This document shows, piece by piece, positions 27,434 through 34,463 of a DNA stretch of 64,000 nucleotides (positions are counted from its first letter, which is position 1; the number at the start of each line of letters is the position of its first letter). The notes beneath the pieces are model-generated. The model was not told the DNA's origin and ran no database searches. It was given only the letters and a program-made list of their open reading frames with translations. Source of the DNA: Pseudomonas sp. P8_241 (lineage in GTDB: Bacteria; Pseudomonadota; Gammaproteobacteria; Pseudomonadales; Pseudomonadaceae); NCBI RefSeq assembly GCF_034008315.1, contig NZ_CP125377.1, positions 3,050,001 through 3,114,000 of the forward strand. Reading direction: 5' to 3'. The position numbers and the translations under genes were made by a program.

Positions 27434-28417
27434 ATGTTCAAAGGTATTTTGATCGACAAAGACGACAACGGTTACCGGGCCACACTGCAAGAGATCAATG
27501 ACGATCAACTGCCCGAGGGCGATGTCACCGTGCGTGTTGCGTACAGCACGCTGAACTTCAAGGATGGCCTGGCGATCACCGGCAGCAGCCCGGTGGTGCG
27601 CAAATTCCCCATGGTGCCGGGGATAGATCTGGCAGGGACGGTCGAAGTCAGCGGGCATACGGACTACAAGGTCGGTGACGAAGTCCTGCTCAATGGCTGG
27701 GGCGTGGGTGAAGGACATTGGGGTGGGTTGGCGCAGAAGGCTCGCCTGAACGGTGACTGGCTGATCCCGCTGCCCACGGCGTTTACCGCTGCCCAGGCGA
27801 TGGCGGTCGGCACGGCAGGTTACACGGCGATGCTGTGCATCCTGGCACTGGAACATAACGGTGTGACGCCGGAACAAGGCGAGGTTCTGGTCACCGGGGC
27901 CAACGGCGGCGTAGGCAGTTTCGCCATCGCTTTGCTGAGCAAGCTTGGCTATCGGGTGGTCGCATCCACGGGGCGCCCGTCGGAGCATGACTACCTCAAA
28001 CGACTGGGCGCCCGCGAAATCATCGACCGTGCATCGCTGTCCGAACCGGGCAAGCCCTTGGCCAAGGAACGTTGGGCGGCGGTCATCGATTCAGTCGGTA
28101 GTCATACCCTCGCCAACGCCTGTGCCAGCACCAGGGCCAACGGCACCATCGCCGCGTGTGGCCTGGCGCAAGGCATGGACTTCCCGGCGTCCGTTGCCCC
28201 ATTCATTTTGCGGGGTGTGACCCTGGCCGGCATCAACAGCGTGACCCAGCCGAAAGCCAAGCGGATCGAAGCCTGGAATCGTTTGGCCACGGATCTGGAC
28301 TTCGATCTGTTGTCGCTGATCAGTCATGAAATCGGTTTGGGCGAAGCCATCGACGCCGCTCCGCGCTTGCTTGCCGGCCAGTTGCGCGGGCGGGTCGTGG
28401 TGGATGTGAATCGCTGA
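27434..28417 (+). CDS. acuI: Acrylyl-CoA reductase (NADPH), zinc-less MDR family
   Basis: 327 residues, MFKGILIDKDDNGYRATLQE. The medium-chain reductase fold lacks zinc ligands. NADPH-binding motif VLVTGANGGVGSFAIALLSK and the phosphate-contact region STGRPSEHDYLKRLGA match AcuI/YhdH. These enzymes reduce acrylyl-CoA to propionyl-CoA and so detoxify acrylate, for example from DMSP or 3-hydroxypropionate. The gene is convergent with ada, the two stop codons being adjacent. GAGAGG lies 6-7 bases before the ATG. Confidence 0.92.
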   Translation: MFKGILIDKDDNGYRATLQEINDDQLPEGDVTVRVAYSTLNFKDGLAITGSSPVVRKFPMVPGIDLAGTVEVSGHTDYKVGDEVLLNGWGVGEGHWGGLAQKARLNGDWLIPLPTAFTAAQAMAVGTAGYTAMLCILALEHNGVTPEQGEVLVTGANGGVGSFAIALLSKLGYRVVASTGRPSEHDYLKRLGAREIIDRASLSEPGKPLAKERWAAVIDSVGSHTLANACASTRANGTIAACGLAQGMDFPASVAPFILRGVTLAGINSVTQPKAKRIEAWNRLATDLDFDLLSLISHEIGLGEAIDAAPRLLAGQLRGRVVVDVNR

Positions 28418-29482
28418 TTATTGCGACTCGCGCTCCAGCAACAGACGTTTGCGCTCGACGCCCCAGCGATAGCCCGACAAGTTGCCATCGCTGCGCACCA
28501 CGCGATGGCACGGAATCGCCACTGCCAGACTGTTTGCGCCGCAGGCTTGAGCCACGGCGCGAACAGCTTTGGGCGATCCGATGCGCTGAGCGATGTCGGC
28601 GTAACTGGCGGTGCTGCCGACGGGAATCTCGCGCAGCGCTTGCCAGACCCGCTCCTGGAACACCGTACCGCGGACATCCAACGGCAAATCCAGGCCCATT
28701 GCCGGAGCCTCGATATACCCTACGACCCTGGCGATCAGTTGCTCGAATTCATGATCGGCACCGATCAGGTTGGCGCGCCGAAACTTGTCCTGCAGATCGC
28801 ACACCAGTTGGTGCGGATCATCACCCAGCAAGATCGCACACACGCCACGTTCACTCTGCGCCACTAAAATCGCCCCCAGCGAGCACTGGCCGACAGCGAA
28901 ACGAATGTCGTTGTTCTGACCGGCTGCGCGGTAATCGCCAGGCTTCATGCCGAGCAATTGATCCGCTGCTTCATAAAAACGACTGTTGGAATTGAAGCCC
29001 GCTTCATAAAGAGCGTCAGTCACTGAACTGCCATGGGCCAGCTGTTCTCTTACCCGGCGGGAACGATGAGCCGTCGCGTAACCCTTGGGTGTCAGGCCGG
29101 TGACGGCTTTAAACACCCGATGGAAGTGGAAACTGCTCAGTCCTGCGGCATCAGCCAGTTCACTCAATGCCGGAAGCGTCGGTGCGTTTTCAATGTGGCG
29201 GCATGCGGCAGCGACAGTGGCGGCATGTTGCGCTGCGACATCGCTTTGATCCTTCGTAGCACGCTTGCTCGGTCGGTATCCGGCAGCCTGCGCTTGTTCG
29301 GCGGTATCGAAAAATTCGACGTTCTGCGGCTTGGGCAAACGCGCCAGGCTACTGGGGTTGCAGTAGATGCCCGTGGTTTTCACCGCGTAGACAAACTGCC
29401 CGTCTGCCTTGGGATCGCGGGCGACAACGGCAGCCCAGCGCGGATCGGTTTCGGCGTTGATCGGGTTCGATTGACTGCTCAT
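28418..29482 (-). CDS. ada: Ada: methylphosphotriester/O6-methylguanine repair protein and AraC-type activator
   Basis: 354 residues, three parts. Residues about 10-75: Ada N-terminal domain, with the methyl-accepting cysteine in TTGIYCNPSS. Residues about 85-180: AraC-type helix-turn-helix (LSELADAAGLSSFHFHRVFK, GFNSNSRFYEAADQLLGM). Residues about 185-350: O6-alkylguanine transferase with the acceptor in AVAIPCHRVVRSDG. In E. coli Ada four cysteines hold zinc in the N-terminal domain; here the other three positions read PSS, PSK and KRA, so only the acceptor remains. That may alter methyl sensing. It follows alkB and an operator-like sequence. Confidence 0.93.
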   Translation of the reverse strand: MSSQSNPINAETDPRWAAVVARDPKADGQFVYAVKTTGIYCNPSSLARLPKPQNVEFFDTAEQAQAAGYRPSKRATKDQSDVAAQHAATVAAACRHIENAPTLPALSELADAAGLSSFHFHRVFKAVTGLTPKGYATAHRSRRVREQLAHGSSVTDALYEAGFNSNSRFYEAADQLLGMKPGDYRAAGQNNDIRFAVGQCSLGAILVAQSERGVCAILLGDDPHQLVCDLQDKFRRANLIGADHEFEQLIARVVGYIEAPAMGLDLPLDVRGTVFQERVWQALREIPVGSTASYADIAQRIGSPKAVRAVAQACGANSLAVAIPCHRVVRSDGNLSGYRWGVERKRLLLERESQ

Positions 29483-29536
29483 GGCTCATGTCCGTTGAGG
29501 GATTTACTGAACGTTAACCCGCGTGACAGTGGCATC

Positions 29537-29562
29537 GCACTCCGGCGCTTGCGGTCGAACTC
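29537..29562. promoter_or_regulatory. Candidate Ada-type operator before ada
   Basis: A 26-base sequence with core CTTGCGGTCGAACTC, 54 bases before the ada start, recurs with three mismatches at 30997-31022, 52 bases before the first gene of the cluster. Same orientation and distance to the start codon indicates a shared regulatory site. Confidence 0.65.
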
Positions 29563-29569
29563 GCAGCGT

Positions 29570-30235
29570 TCAGGCTGCAGTGCGGAACGTGAAGTTGATG
29601 CGTTGCTCACCCAGTCGCGGATGGGTTCCCGCCTTGATCGGCAGCACGCCGTGGTAACGCAAGCGATCGACACCACCCCACACCACGATGTCGCCGTGCA
29701 GCAATGGAATGCGCTGGCTTTTATCGCCGCGCTCAAAACCGCCGAACAGGAACATCGCCGGCAGACCCAGCGATACCGAAACGATGGGCGCCCCATAGTC
29801 ATGTTCGTCTTTGTCCTGATGCAAAGACATCTTCGCCCCGGGAATATATCGATTGATCAGGCAGGAGTCAGGCACGAAGTCCGAAAATCCGGCCTCACAG
29901 GCGGCCGATCGTGCCAGCTGCAAGAACACCTCGGGCATCGCCGGCCAGGGTTTTCCCGTCTGCGGATCGTGGCGGGTGTACCGGTATCCGCTGCGGTCAG
30001 TGGTCCAGCCGAGCGTGCCGCAACTGCTCAGGGCAACTGACATGGTAAAGCCGCCCGGCGTGACCATCTGGCGAAACGGAGCCGCGATGAGGACGTCTTC
30101 CAGAGCAGGCAACACGCGGTCCAGCCAGGGTAAGGCGAACCCTCTGAGCACGCAGGACTGTTCGCCGATCTTCACGCATTTGGGCTGTTGTTCTGGCTCG
30201 GCATCGGTGAACAGGTCGAACGTATGCGGGTTCAT
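29570..30235 (-). CDS. alkB: DNA oxidative demethylase AlkB
   Basis: 221 residues from the ATG at 30235 (MNPHTFDLFTDAEPEQQ); an in-frame ATG at 30250 overlaps the stop of the preceding gene and is an alternative. The dioxygenase core has the iron-binding HxD in KMSLHQDKDEHD and the distal histidine in LRYHGVLPIKAG, with the 2-oxoglutarate arginines in RLGEQRINFTFR. AlkB reverses N1-methyladenine and N3-methylcytosine by oxidation. It sits between a PF09859-type oxygenase and ada, so the three form an alkylation-repair cluster. Confidence 0.95.
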   Translation of the reverse strand: MNPHTFDLFTDAEPEQQPKCVKIGEQSCVLRGFALPWLDRVLPALEDVLIAAPFRQMVTPGGFTMSVALSSCGTLGWTTDRSGYRYTRHDPQTGKPWPAMPEVFLQLARSAACEAGFSDFVPDSCLINRYIPGAKMSLHQDKDEHDYGAPIVSVSLGLPAMFLFGGFERGDKSQRIPLLHGDIVVWGGVDRLRYHGVLPIKAGTHPRLGEQRINFTFRTAA

Positions 30236-30239
30236 AAGC

Positions 30240-30944
30240 TCATAGCGCATCGTGAAAGATGATTCCAAGGGTATGCCGTTTTCCGCTGTGCAGGCGACTG
30301 ACGCCGTGACGCAGCGTCACCCGGTAATAGTCGCGAACGCCTTTGACCGGTCGCTGGTTGACGGCAAATATCAGCCCGTCGCCTTTTTTCAGACCAATGA
30401 CCATCGGACGTGACTGCATGCGCGGGCGCTGTTCGGTCATTACAAACTCGCCACCGTTGAAGTCCTGTGCCGGGTCTGACAGCACAACTGCCACTTGCAG
30501 TGGGAAGACGTGTTCGCCATACAAGTCCTGATGCAAACAGTTGTAGTCCCCTGGCCCATATTGCAGCAACAAGGGTGTCGGACGCTTCTGACCGGCGGCA
30601 TGACATTGATCAAGAAAGTCTTGATGGGATTCAGGAAAGCGCGAAGGCAGGCTCATCTGCGCATGCCAGCGATTGGCGATAGGGACCAGTCGTGTATAGA
30701 GCGCGCTGCGCAAGCGGGCTACGAGATCGGGTAACGGATAAGCAAAATACTTGTACTCGCCACGACCGAAACCGTGGCGAGCCATCACGATCTCTGAGCG
30801 AAATGGCTCGGATTGACCGTACAAGGCGCTCACTTCATCGCACGCCTTGCGGCTCAACAGAGACGGGATGAGCGCATAGCCATCCTCGTCCAGCTGCTGT
30901 TCCAGCCCGGGCCAGTCCAGCTTGTCCAGGTAGCGCTCGCTCAT
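30240..30944 (-). CDS. 2OG-Fe(II) oxygenase of the PF09859 (Oxygenase-NA) type
   Basis: 234 residues. Iron ligands appear as HxD in YNCLHQDLYGEHVFPLQ and a distal histidine in VTLRHGVSRLHSGKRHTLGI with a 2OG-binding arginine. The strings LLLQYGPGDYNCLHQDLYGE and FNGGEFVMTEQRPRMQSRP fit the PF09859 family, which is proposed to act on alkylated nucleic acid. It is first in the cluster; its stop lies 4 bases before the alkB ATG. With alkB and ada downstream, a direct repair role is plausible; the substrate is not proven. Confidence 0.88.
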   Translation of the reverse strand: MSERYLDKLDWPGLEQQLDEDGYALIPSLLSRKACDEVSALYGQSEPFRSEIVMARHGFGRGEYKYFAYPLPDLVARLRSALYTRLVPIANRWHAQMSLPSRFPESHQDFLDQCHAAGQKRPTPLLLQYGPGDYNCLHQDLYGEHVFPLQVAVVLSDPAQDFNGGEFVMTEQRPRMQSRPMVIGLKKGDGLIFAVNQRPVKGVRDYYRVTLRHGVSRLHSGKRHTLGIIFHDAL

Positions 30945-30996
30945 TGCCGATCCTCGATGCTTGAGGTGACCAGCTTAAGAGGTGGGAATGGCTTGC

Positions 30997-31022
30997 GCAC
31001 TCTGACACTTGCGGTCGAACTC
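30997..31022. promoter_or_regulatory. Candidate Ada-type operator before the oxygenase-alkB genes
   Basis: Second copy of the 26-base element (core CTTGCGGTCGAACTC). It lies 52 bases upstream of the oxygenase start. See the copy at 29537-29562. Confidence 0.65.
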
Positions 31023-31049
31023 AGGCGTCGGGTTCACTCAAAGCGCTGA

Positions 31050-31226
31050 TTAGAGCGCTTTGCTGACGCTGATTTCGCTGATGACATCGTCGCCAGGACC
31101 GTGGAGAGCGTCCAGCGCCGCTTTGGCCTCTTCAGCCGTACCATTTTCCAGTTGCGCAAACTCGAAGCGGCGTTCGCCATTGAGTTTGTATTTGATGACG
31201 TATTTGGTCGTTTGAGCCACGTTCAT
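31050..31226 (-). CDS. Small protein, unknown (58 residues)
   Basis: Read from the ATG at 31226: MNVAQTTKYVIKYKLNGERR, FEFAQLENGTAEEAKAALDA, LHGPGDDVISEISVSKAL. AAAGG lies 5 bases upstream. The plan beta-beta-helix-beta is compact and the composition is that of a folded protein. It precedes the oxygenase cluster on the same strand, downstream of the DUF1883 gene, with which it may be co-transcribed (27-base gap). No family recognised. Confidence 0.65.
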   Translation of the reverse strand: MNVAQTTKYVIKYKLNGERRFEFAQLENGTAEEAKAALDALHGPGDDVISEISVSKAL

Positions 31227-31253
31227 TTGCCTTTCTTTATATCGGTCTGTCTC

Positions 31254-31556
31254 TCAGCTCAGTTTAGTGCTGGAGCGACGGATGATTTTGATCGAATGAG
31301 TCAGCGTGGGTTTGCGGGTAACACTGATGGGGCGGCGGTTGACCGTGTCGATCGTAATGTTCCAGAAACCGGTGCTCGGCGCCGTGATGCGAGCCGGGAA
31401 TGTATCGAACGCGCCGCCGTGATAGGTATGACGACCGCCATTTTTGAAGCTGCGGAAGTTGGCGTCGTTCATTAAACGGATGTTGCACGTTTGGGAGCAT
31501 TGAATGACGACGATGTCGTCTTCGTTGAGGTGCTCGCGCTGATGGATAAATTTCAT
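31254..31556 (-). CDS. DUF1883-family protein
   Basis: 100 residues starting MKFIHQREHLNEDDIVVIQC, with GGAGG upstream. The whole length follows DUF1883: IRLMNDANFRSFKNGGRHTY, GGAFDTFPARITAPSTGFWN and ITIDTVNRRPISVTRKPTLT. A small beta-rich domain seen alone or fused to TIR domains in other bacteria. Function unknown. Two cysteines (QCSQTC) near the N-terminus. Confidence 0.85.
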   Translation of the reverse strand: MKFIHQREHLNEDDIVVIQCSQTCNIRLMNDANFRSFKNGGRHTYHGGAFDTFPARITAPSTGFWNITIDTVNRRPISVTRKPTLTHSIKIIRRSSTKLS

Positions 31557-31758
31557 GGGGCGCCTCCAGAAGGGCTTTTTCTACAAAATCAAAACGATAG
31601 CATGGGTCAATGGCGCGCAGTTTATCAGCCCGTACAGCTAATTATCCGGCCGGGAAGGGTCCTGAAGGCAATAAAAGCAGTAATTGTGCATTCGAAGCGC
31701 AATATCCCGGAGAAAAAACGCCATTGCGCTGTCCGACAGTCTTTATCGGAGGTTTTGT

Positions 31759-32115
31759 ATGAAGTGGGGTTACTGGGTTCTGCCGTGGGCGTTGGCGATG
31801 AGTGGTTGTGCAAGTGTCACCGATATCAACGAGTCGCTGCCGACCATGAACGTGATTTCAGGCAAGAAACCCCATGAGTATTCCGAGTGCCTGAGCCAGA
31901 AGCTGGCCGAAAGCCGAGGCGCCTTGCAAATCGAACCCCACAAGGACGGCGAGCGAGTGATTGTGCCGCAGAAGTTTTCCTCGGGGCCGGCCGCCGTCAT
32001 CGATATCGAAGAACGCTCTGGCGGCAGCAGCATCAAGTTGCATGAGAGCATGTCCAACGTTCCGGTACGTCCCCGAGATGTCAGCGATGCCGTGAACGCG
32101 TGCATTTCCGGCTGA
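31759..32115 (+). CDS. Small lipoprotein, unknown
   Basis: 118 residues from the ATG at 31759, set by CGGAGG 8 bases upstream (the frame is open back to 31684). Signal MKWGYWVLPWALAMSGC gives a lipobox MSGC with Cys17. The mature part has EYSECLSQKLAESRGALQI and AAVIDIEERSGGSSIKLHE, and it ends with a cysteine (VNACISG) that may pair with ECL. A conserved-looking envelope lipoprotein of Pseudomonas; no function known to me. Confidence 0.8.
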   Translation: MKWGYWVLPWALAMSGCASVTDINESLPTMNVISGKKPHEYSECLSQKLAESRGALQIEPHKDGERVIVPQKFSSGPAAVIDIEERSGGSSIKLHESMSNVPVRPRDVSDAVNACISG

Positions 32116-32184
32116 TAGACTGTCGAGCGTTATCGATGCCGTCCGGGCGAGGTTTGGGCGGCATTGTCATTTATGGAGTCGAGT

Positions 32185-32415
32185 ATGAAGCGAGAGCGGG
32201 TACGGGAATGCCATGCAGAGGGTCTGATCTCTGCGACCCATGTGATTCAGAGTCCGGCTGACCCCGGCGAATGGATCGTGTTTTTCAAAAAAAGCGCCGG
32301 TCGCAGTTTTTTTCTGGTCGATGAAAACGACGAAGTCGAATCCTTCGTCAGTCTCGACGAGCTGATCGAGACCATACGCGGTCTGGGGATCAAATTCGCC
32401 GAGATTCACATGTAG
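32185..32415 (+). CDS. Small protein, unknown
   Basis: 76 residues from the ATG at 32185 (MKRERVRECHAEGLISATHV), set by GGAG 8 bases upstream. A beta-rich middle (GEWIVFFKKSAGRSFFLVDE) and acidic helix (EVESFVSLDELIETIRGLGI) suggest a small soluble domain. It recalls the plasmid KorC/RepB accessory-like small proteins only in size; no family recognised. Confidence 0.65.
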   Translation: MKRERVRECHAEGLISATHVIQSPADPGEWIVFFKKSAGRSFFLVDENDEVESFVSLDELIETIRGLGIKFAEIHM

Positions 32416-32426
32416 GGCAGGGCGCC

Positions 32427-32708
32427 TTACTTGCAGACCACCACGACACTGCGGTTCTTGTAGTTCCCTACGTCGGCGCCAAGGGTCTTTTCGCTTTCCT
32501 TGAGTGAAGGCGTTCCATCGGTGCCGACAATCCGGTAGCCGGTGCCCGCGCAAGAGGCTTCTGCTTTTTCGTAACAAGCGGCCCAGGAGTTGGCTTCTCC
32601 AGAGCAATCAATTGCCAGGCCTTGCTCGCCATTGTTCAGGTACGTTTGTTCGGAGGTCGCGCAGCCGGTCAGGGCCAGTAATGCGATCAAAGGCAAAAAT
32701 TTTGTCAT
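32427..32708 (-). CDS. Small lipoprotein, unknown
   Basis: 93 residues: MTKFLPLIALLALTGCATSE with lipobox LTGC (Cys16). The mature part has several cysteines (IDCSGEANSWAACYEKAEAS C, VVVVCK) in a spacing that suggests two disulfides. Ribosome site weak. Convergent with the gene before it. Periplasmic or outer-membrane anchored; function unknown. Confidence 0.8.
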   Translation of the reverse strand: MTKFLPLIALLALTGCATSEQTYLNNGEQGLAIDCSGEANSWAACYEKAEASCAGTGYRIVGTDGTPSLKESEKTLGADVGNYKNRSVVVVCK

Positions 32709-32845
32709 GTCGTGGTCGTCGTCAGGGGGTAGGCCAGGGTTATGACAGCGCCGCAGGCAAAAGGTTATAGCGAAAGGCCACTTCTTCGCGGGCGCTCACA
32801 AAAAAGCCCTGCACGATGGCAGGGCTACGATCGTGCACGGGACGA

Positions 32846-33034
32846 TCAGTTCTTGTCCTTGCCGCGTCGCTTGGGTTCCGGATGTTCCAGTTGCAACACC
32901 GATGCCACTTCGATTGCCATCGCTTCGGAAGGGAAAGGACCGGCGATATTTTCACCGCCGACGCTGTCGACCCACCATTGGCCATCTTTAGCCTTGTTGA
33001 TCAGGTACCCGTTGACGCTTTTTGCTGCCGACAT
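32846..33034 (-). CDS. Small protein, unknown
   Basis: 62 residues, MSAAKSVNGYLINKAKDGQW, then WVDSVGGENIAGPFPSEAMA, IEVASVLQLEHPEPKRRGKD. Beta hairpin then helix, with a basic tail. GAGGCAAAT lies just upstream. Composition fits a real protein; no family recognised. Confidence 0.65.
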   Translation of the reverse strand: MSAAKSVNGYLINKAKDGQWWVDSVGGENIAGPFPSEAMAIEVASVLQLEHPEPKRRGKDKN

Positions 33035-33320
33035 CTATTTGCCTCGTTGGCTGGTTCAATTGCGCCATGATAGCGCCAAATGCACGCAATCGGTGCTGAT
33101 GAGGTTGAGGCGCGGGGTTTATGTCGGTGGGGCGCGTGCAATTCTGCGAGTCTCTGCTATCCCTAAGAGCTGCGCAGCTGACTGCGTAACCCACGGGGAA
33201 CTATCCGAGCAAATATTTCTCTATGTTGGCATCGGTTAGCCAGCGCTGGGCATTGTAAGGTGCTCACTGGCTGATTAGACTGCGCCGAAACTCGTACACA
33301 CAGCCCTTTCAAGGACTTTT

Positions 33321-34160
33321 ATGATCAAGAAATGCTTGTTCCCAGCAGCCGGTTACGGTACTCGCTTCCTGCCAGCGACTAAGGCCATGCCTAAAGAAAT
33401 GCTGCCGGTGGTGAACAAGCCACTGATCCAGTACGGCGTTGAAGAGGCCCTGGATGCGGGCTTGACCGAAATCTCCATCGTCACCGGTCGTGGCAAGCGC
33501 GCCCTGGAAGACCATTTCGACATCAGCTATGAACTGGAAAACCAGATCAAGGGCACCGACAAGGAAAAATACCTGGTCGGCATTCGCAAGCTGCTCGACG
33601 AGTGCTCGTTCTCCTACACCCGTCAGACCGAAATGAAAGGCCTGGGCCATGCGATCCTGACCGGTCGTCCGCTGATCGGCGACGAACCGTTCGCCGTGGT
33701 GCTCGCGGACGACCTGTGCGTCAACCTCGACGGTGACGGCGTGCTGACCCAGATGGTCAAGCTGTACAAGCAGTTCCGCTGCTCGATCGTGGCCATCCAG
33801 GAAGTCGACCCGCAAGAGACCAACAAGTACGGCGTGATCGCCGGCGAGATGATCCGCGACGACATCTACCGTGTCCACAGCATGGTTGAAAAGCCAAAGC
33901 CTGAAGACGCACCGTCGAACCTGGCCATCATCGGCCGCTACATCCTGACCCCGGACATCTTCGACCTGATCGAACAGACCGAGCCAGGCAAGGGCGGCGA
34001 AATCCAGATCACCGACGCGTTGATGAAACAGGCTCAGAACGGCTGCGTGATGGCCTACAAGTTCAAGGGCAAGCGTTTCGACTGCGGCGGCGCTGAAGGT
34101 TACATCGACGCGACCAATTTCTGCTTCGAGAACTTCTACAAGACAGGCAAGGCTTACTGA
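33321..34160 (+). CDS. galU: UTP-glucose-1-phosphate uridylyltransferase
   Basis: 279 residues. The nucleotidyltransferase motif FPAAGYGTRFLPATKAMPKE MLPV binds UTP and the catalytic lysine region VEKPKPEDAPSNLAIIGRYI is intact. It makes UDP-glucose for lipopolysaccharide core, exopolysaccharide and trehalose-type pathways. Full family length. Followed by a strong terminator. Confidence 0.97.
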   Translation: MIKKCLFPAAGYGTRFLPATKAMPKEMLPVVNKPLIQYGVEEALDAGLTEISIVTGRGKRALEDHFDISYELENQIKGTDKEKYLVGIRKLLDECSFSYTRQTEMKGLGHAILTGRPLIGDEPFAVVLADDLCVNLDGDGVLTQMVKLYKQFRCSIVAIQEVDPQETNKYGVIAGEMIRDDIYRVHSMVEKPKPEDAPSNLAIIGRYILTPDIFDLIEQTEPGKGGEIQITDALMKQAQNGCVMAYKFKGKRFDCGGAEGYIDATNFCFENFYKTGKAY

Positions 34161-34229
34161 TAGCGCTTGAGTTGCTTGTGTTGAACTCGCCTCCACTGTC
34201 TGTTTAAAACCAGACGGATGAAGGCCCAG

Positions 34230-34264
34230 GCAAACGCCCCGACTTGTTCGGGGCGTTTGCTTTT
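34230..34264 (+). terminator. Rho-independent terminator after galU
   Basis: GCAAACGCCCCG/CGGGGCGTTTGC, a perfect 12-base stem with 7-base loop followed by TTTT. Confidence 0.9.
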
Positions 34265-34463
34265 GTGCGAGCCAAAAGGCAAAGCATTTCAGCCATCTGC
34301 ATTTTCAGATCTGTCCTACATCAAATCTTTTTCCGCTTTGTTAGCGTGCTCCGCAATTCGAACTTGATCAGGCTAGGTATGGCTTGGGCATTGTGTTTGT
34401 CTCCTTTCAGAGATTCAGGACAAACCTGGTTCGCGCCGGCCAACATTGCCGAAAAGGAGCTGT

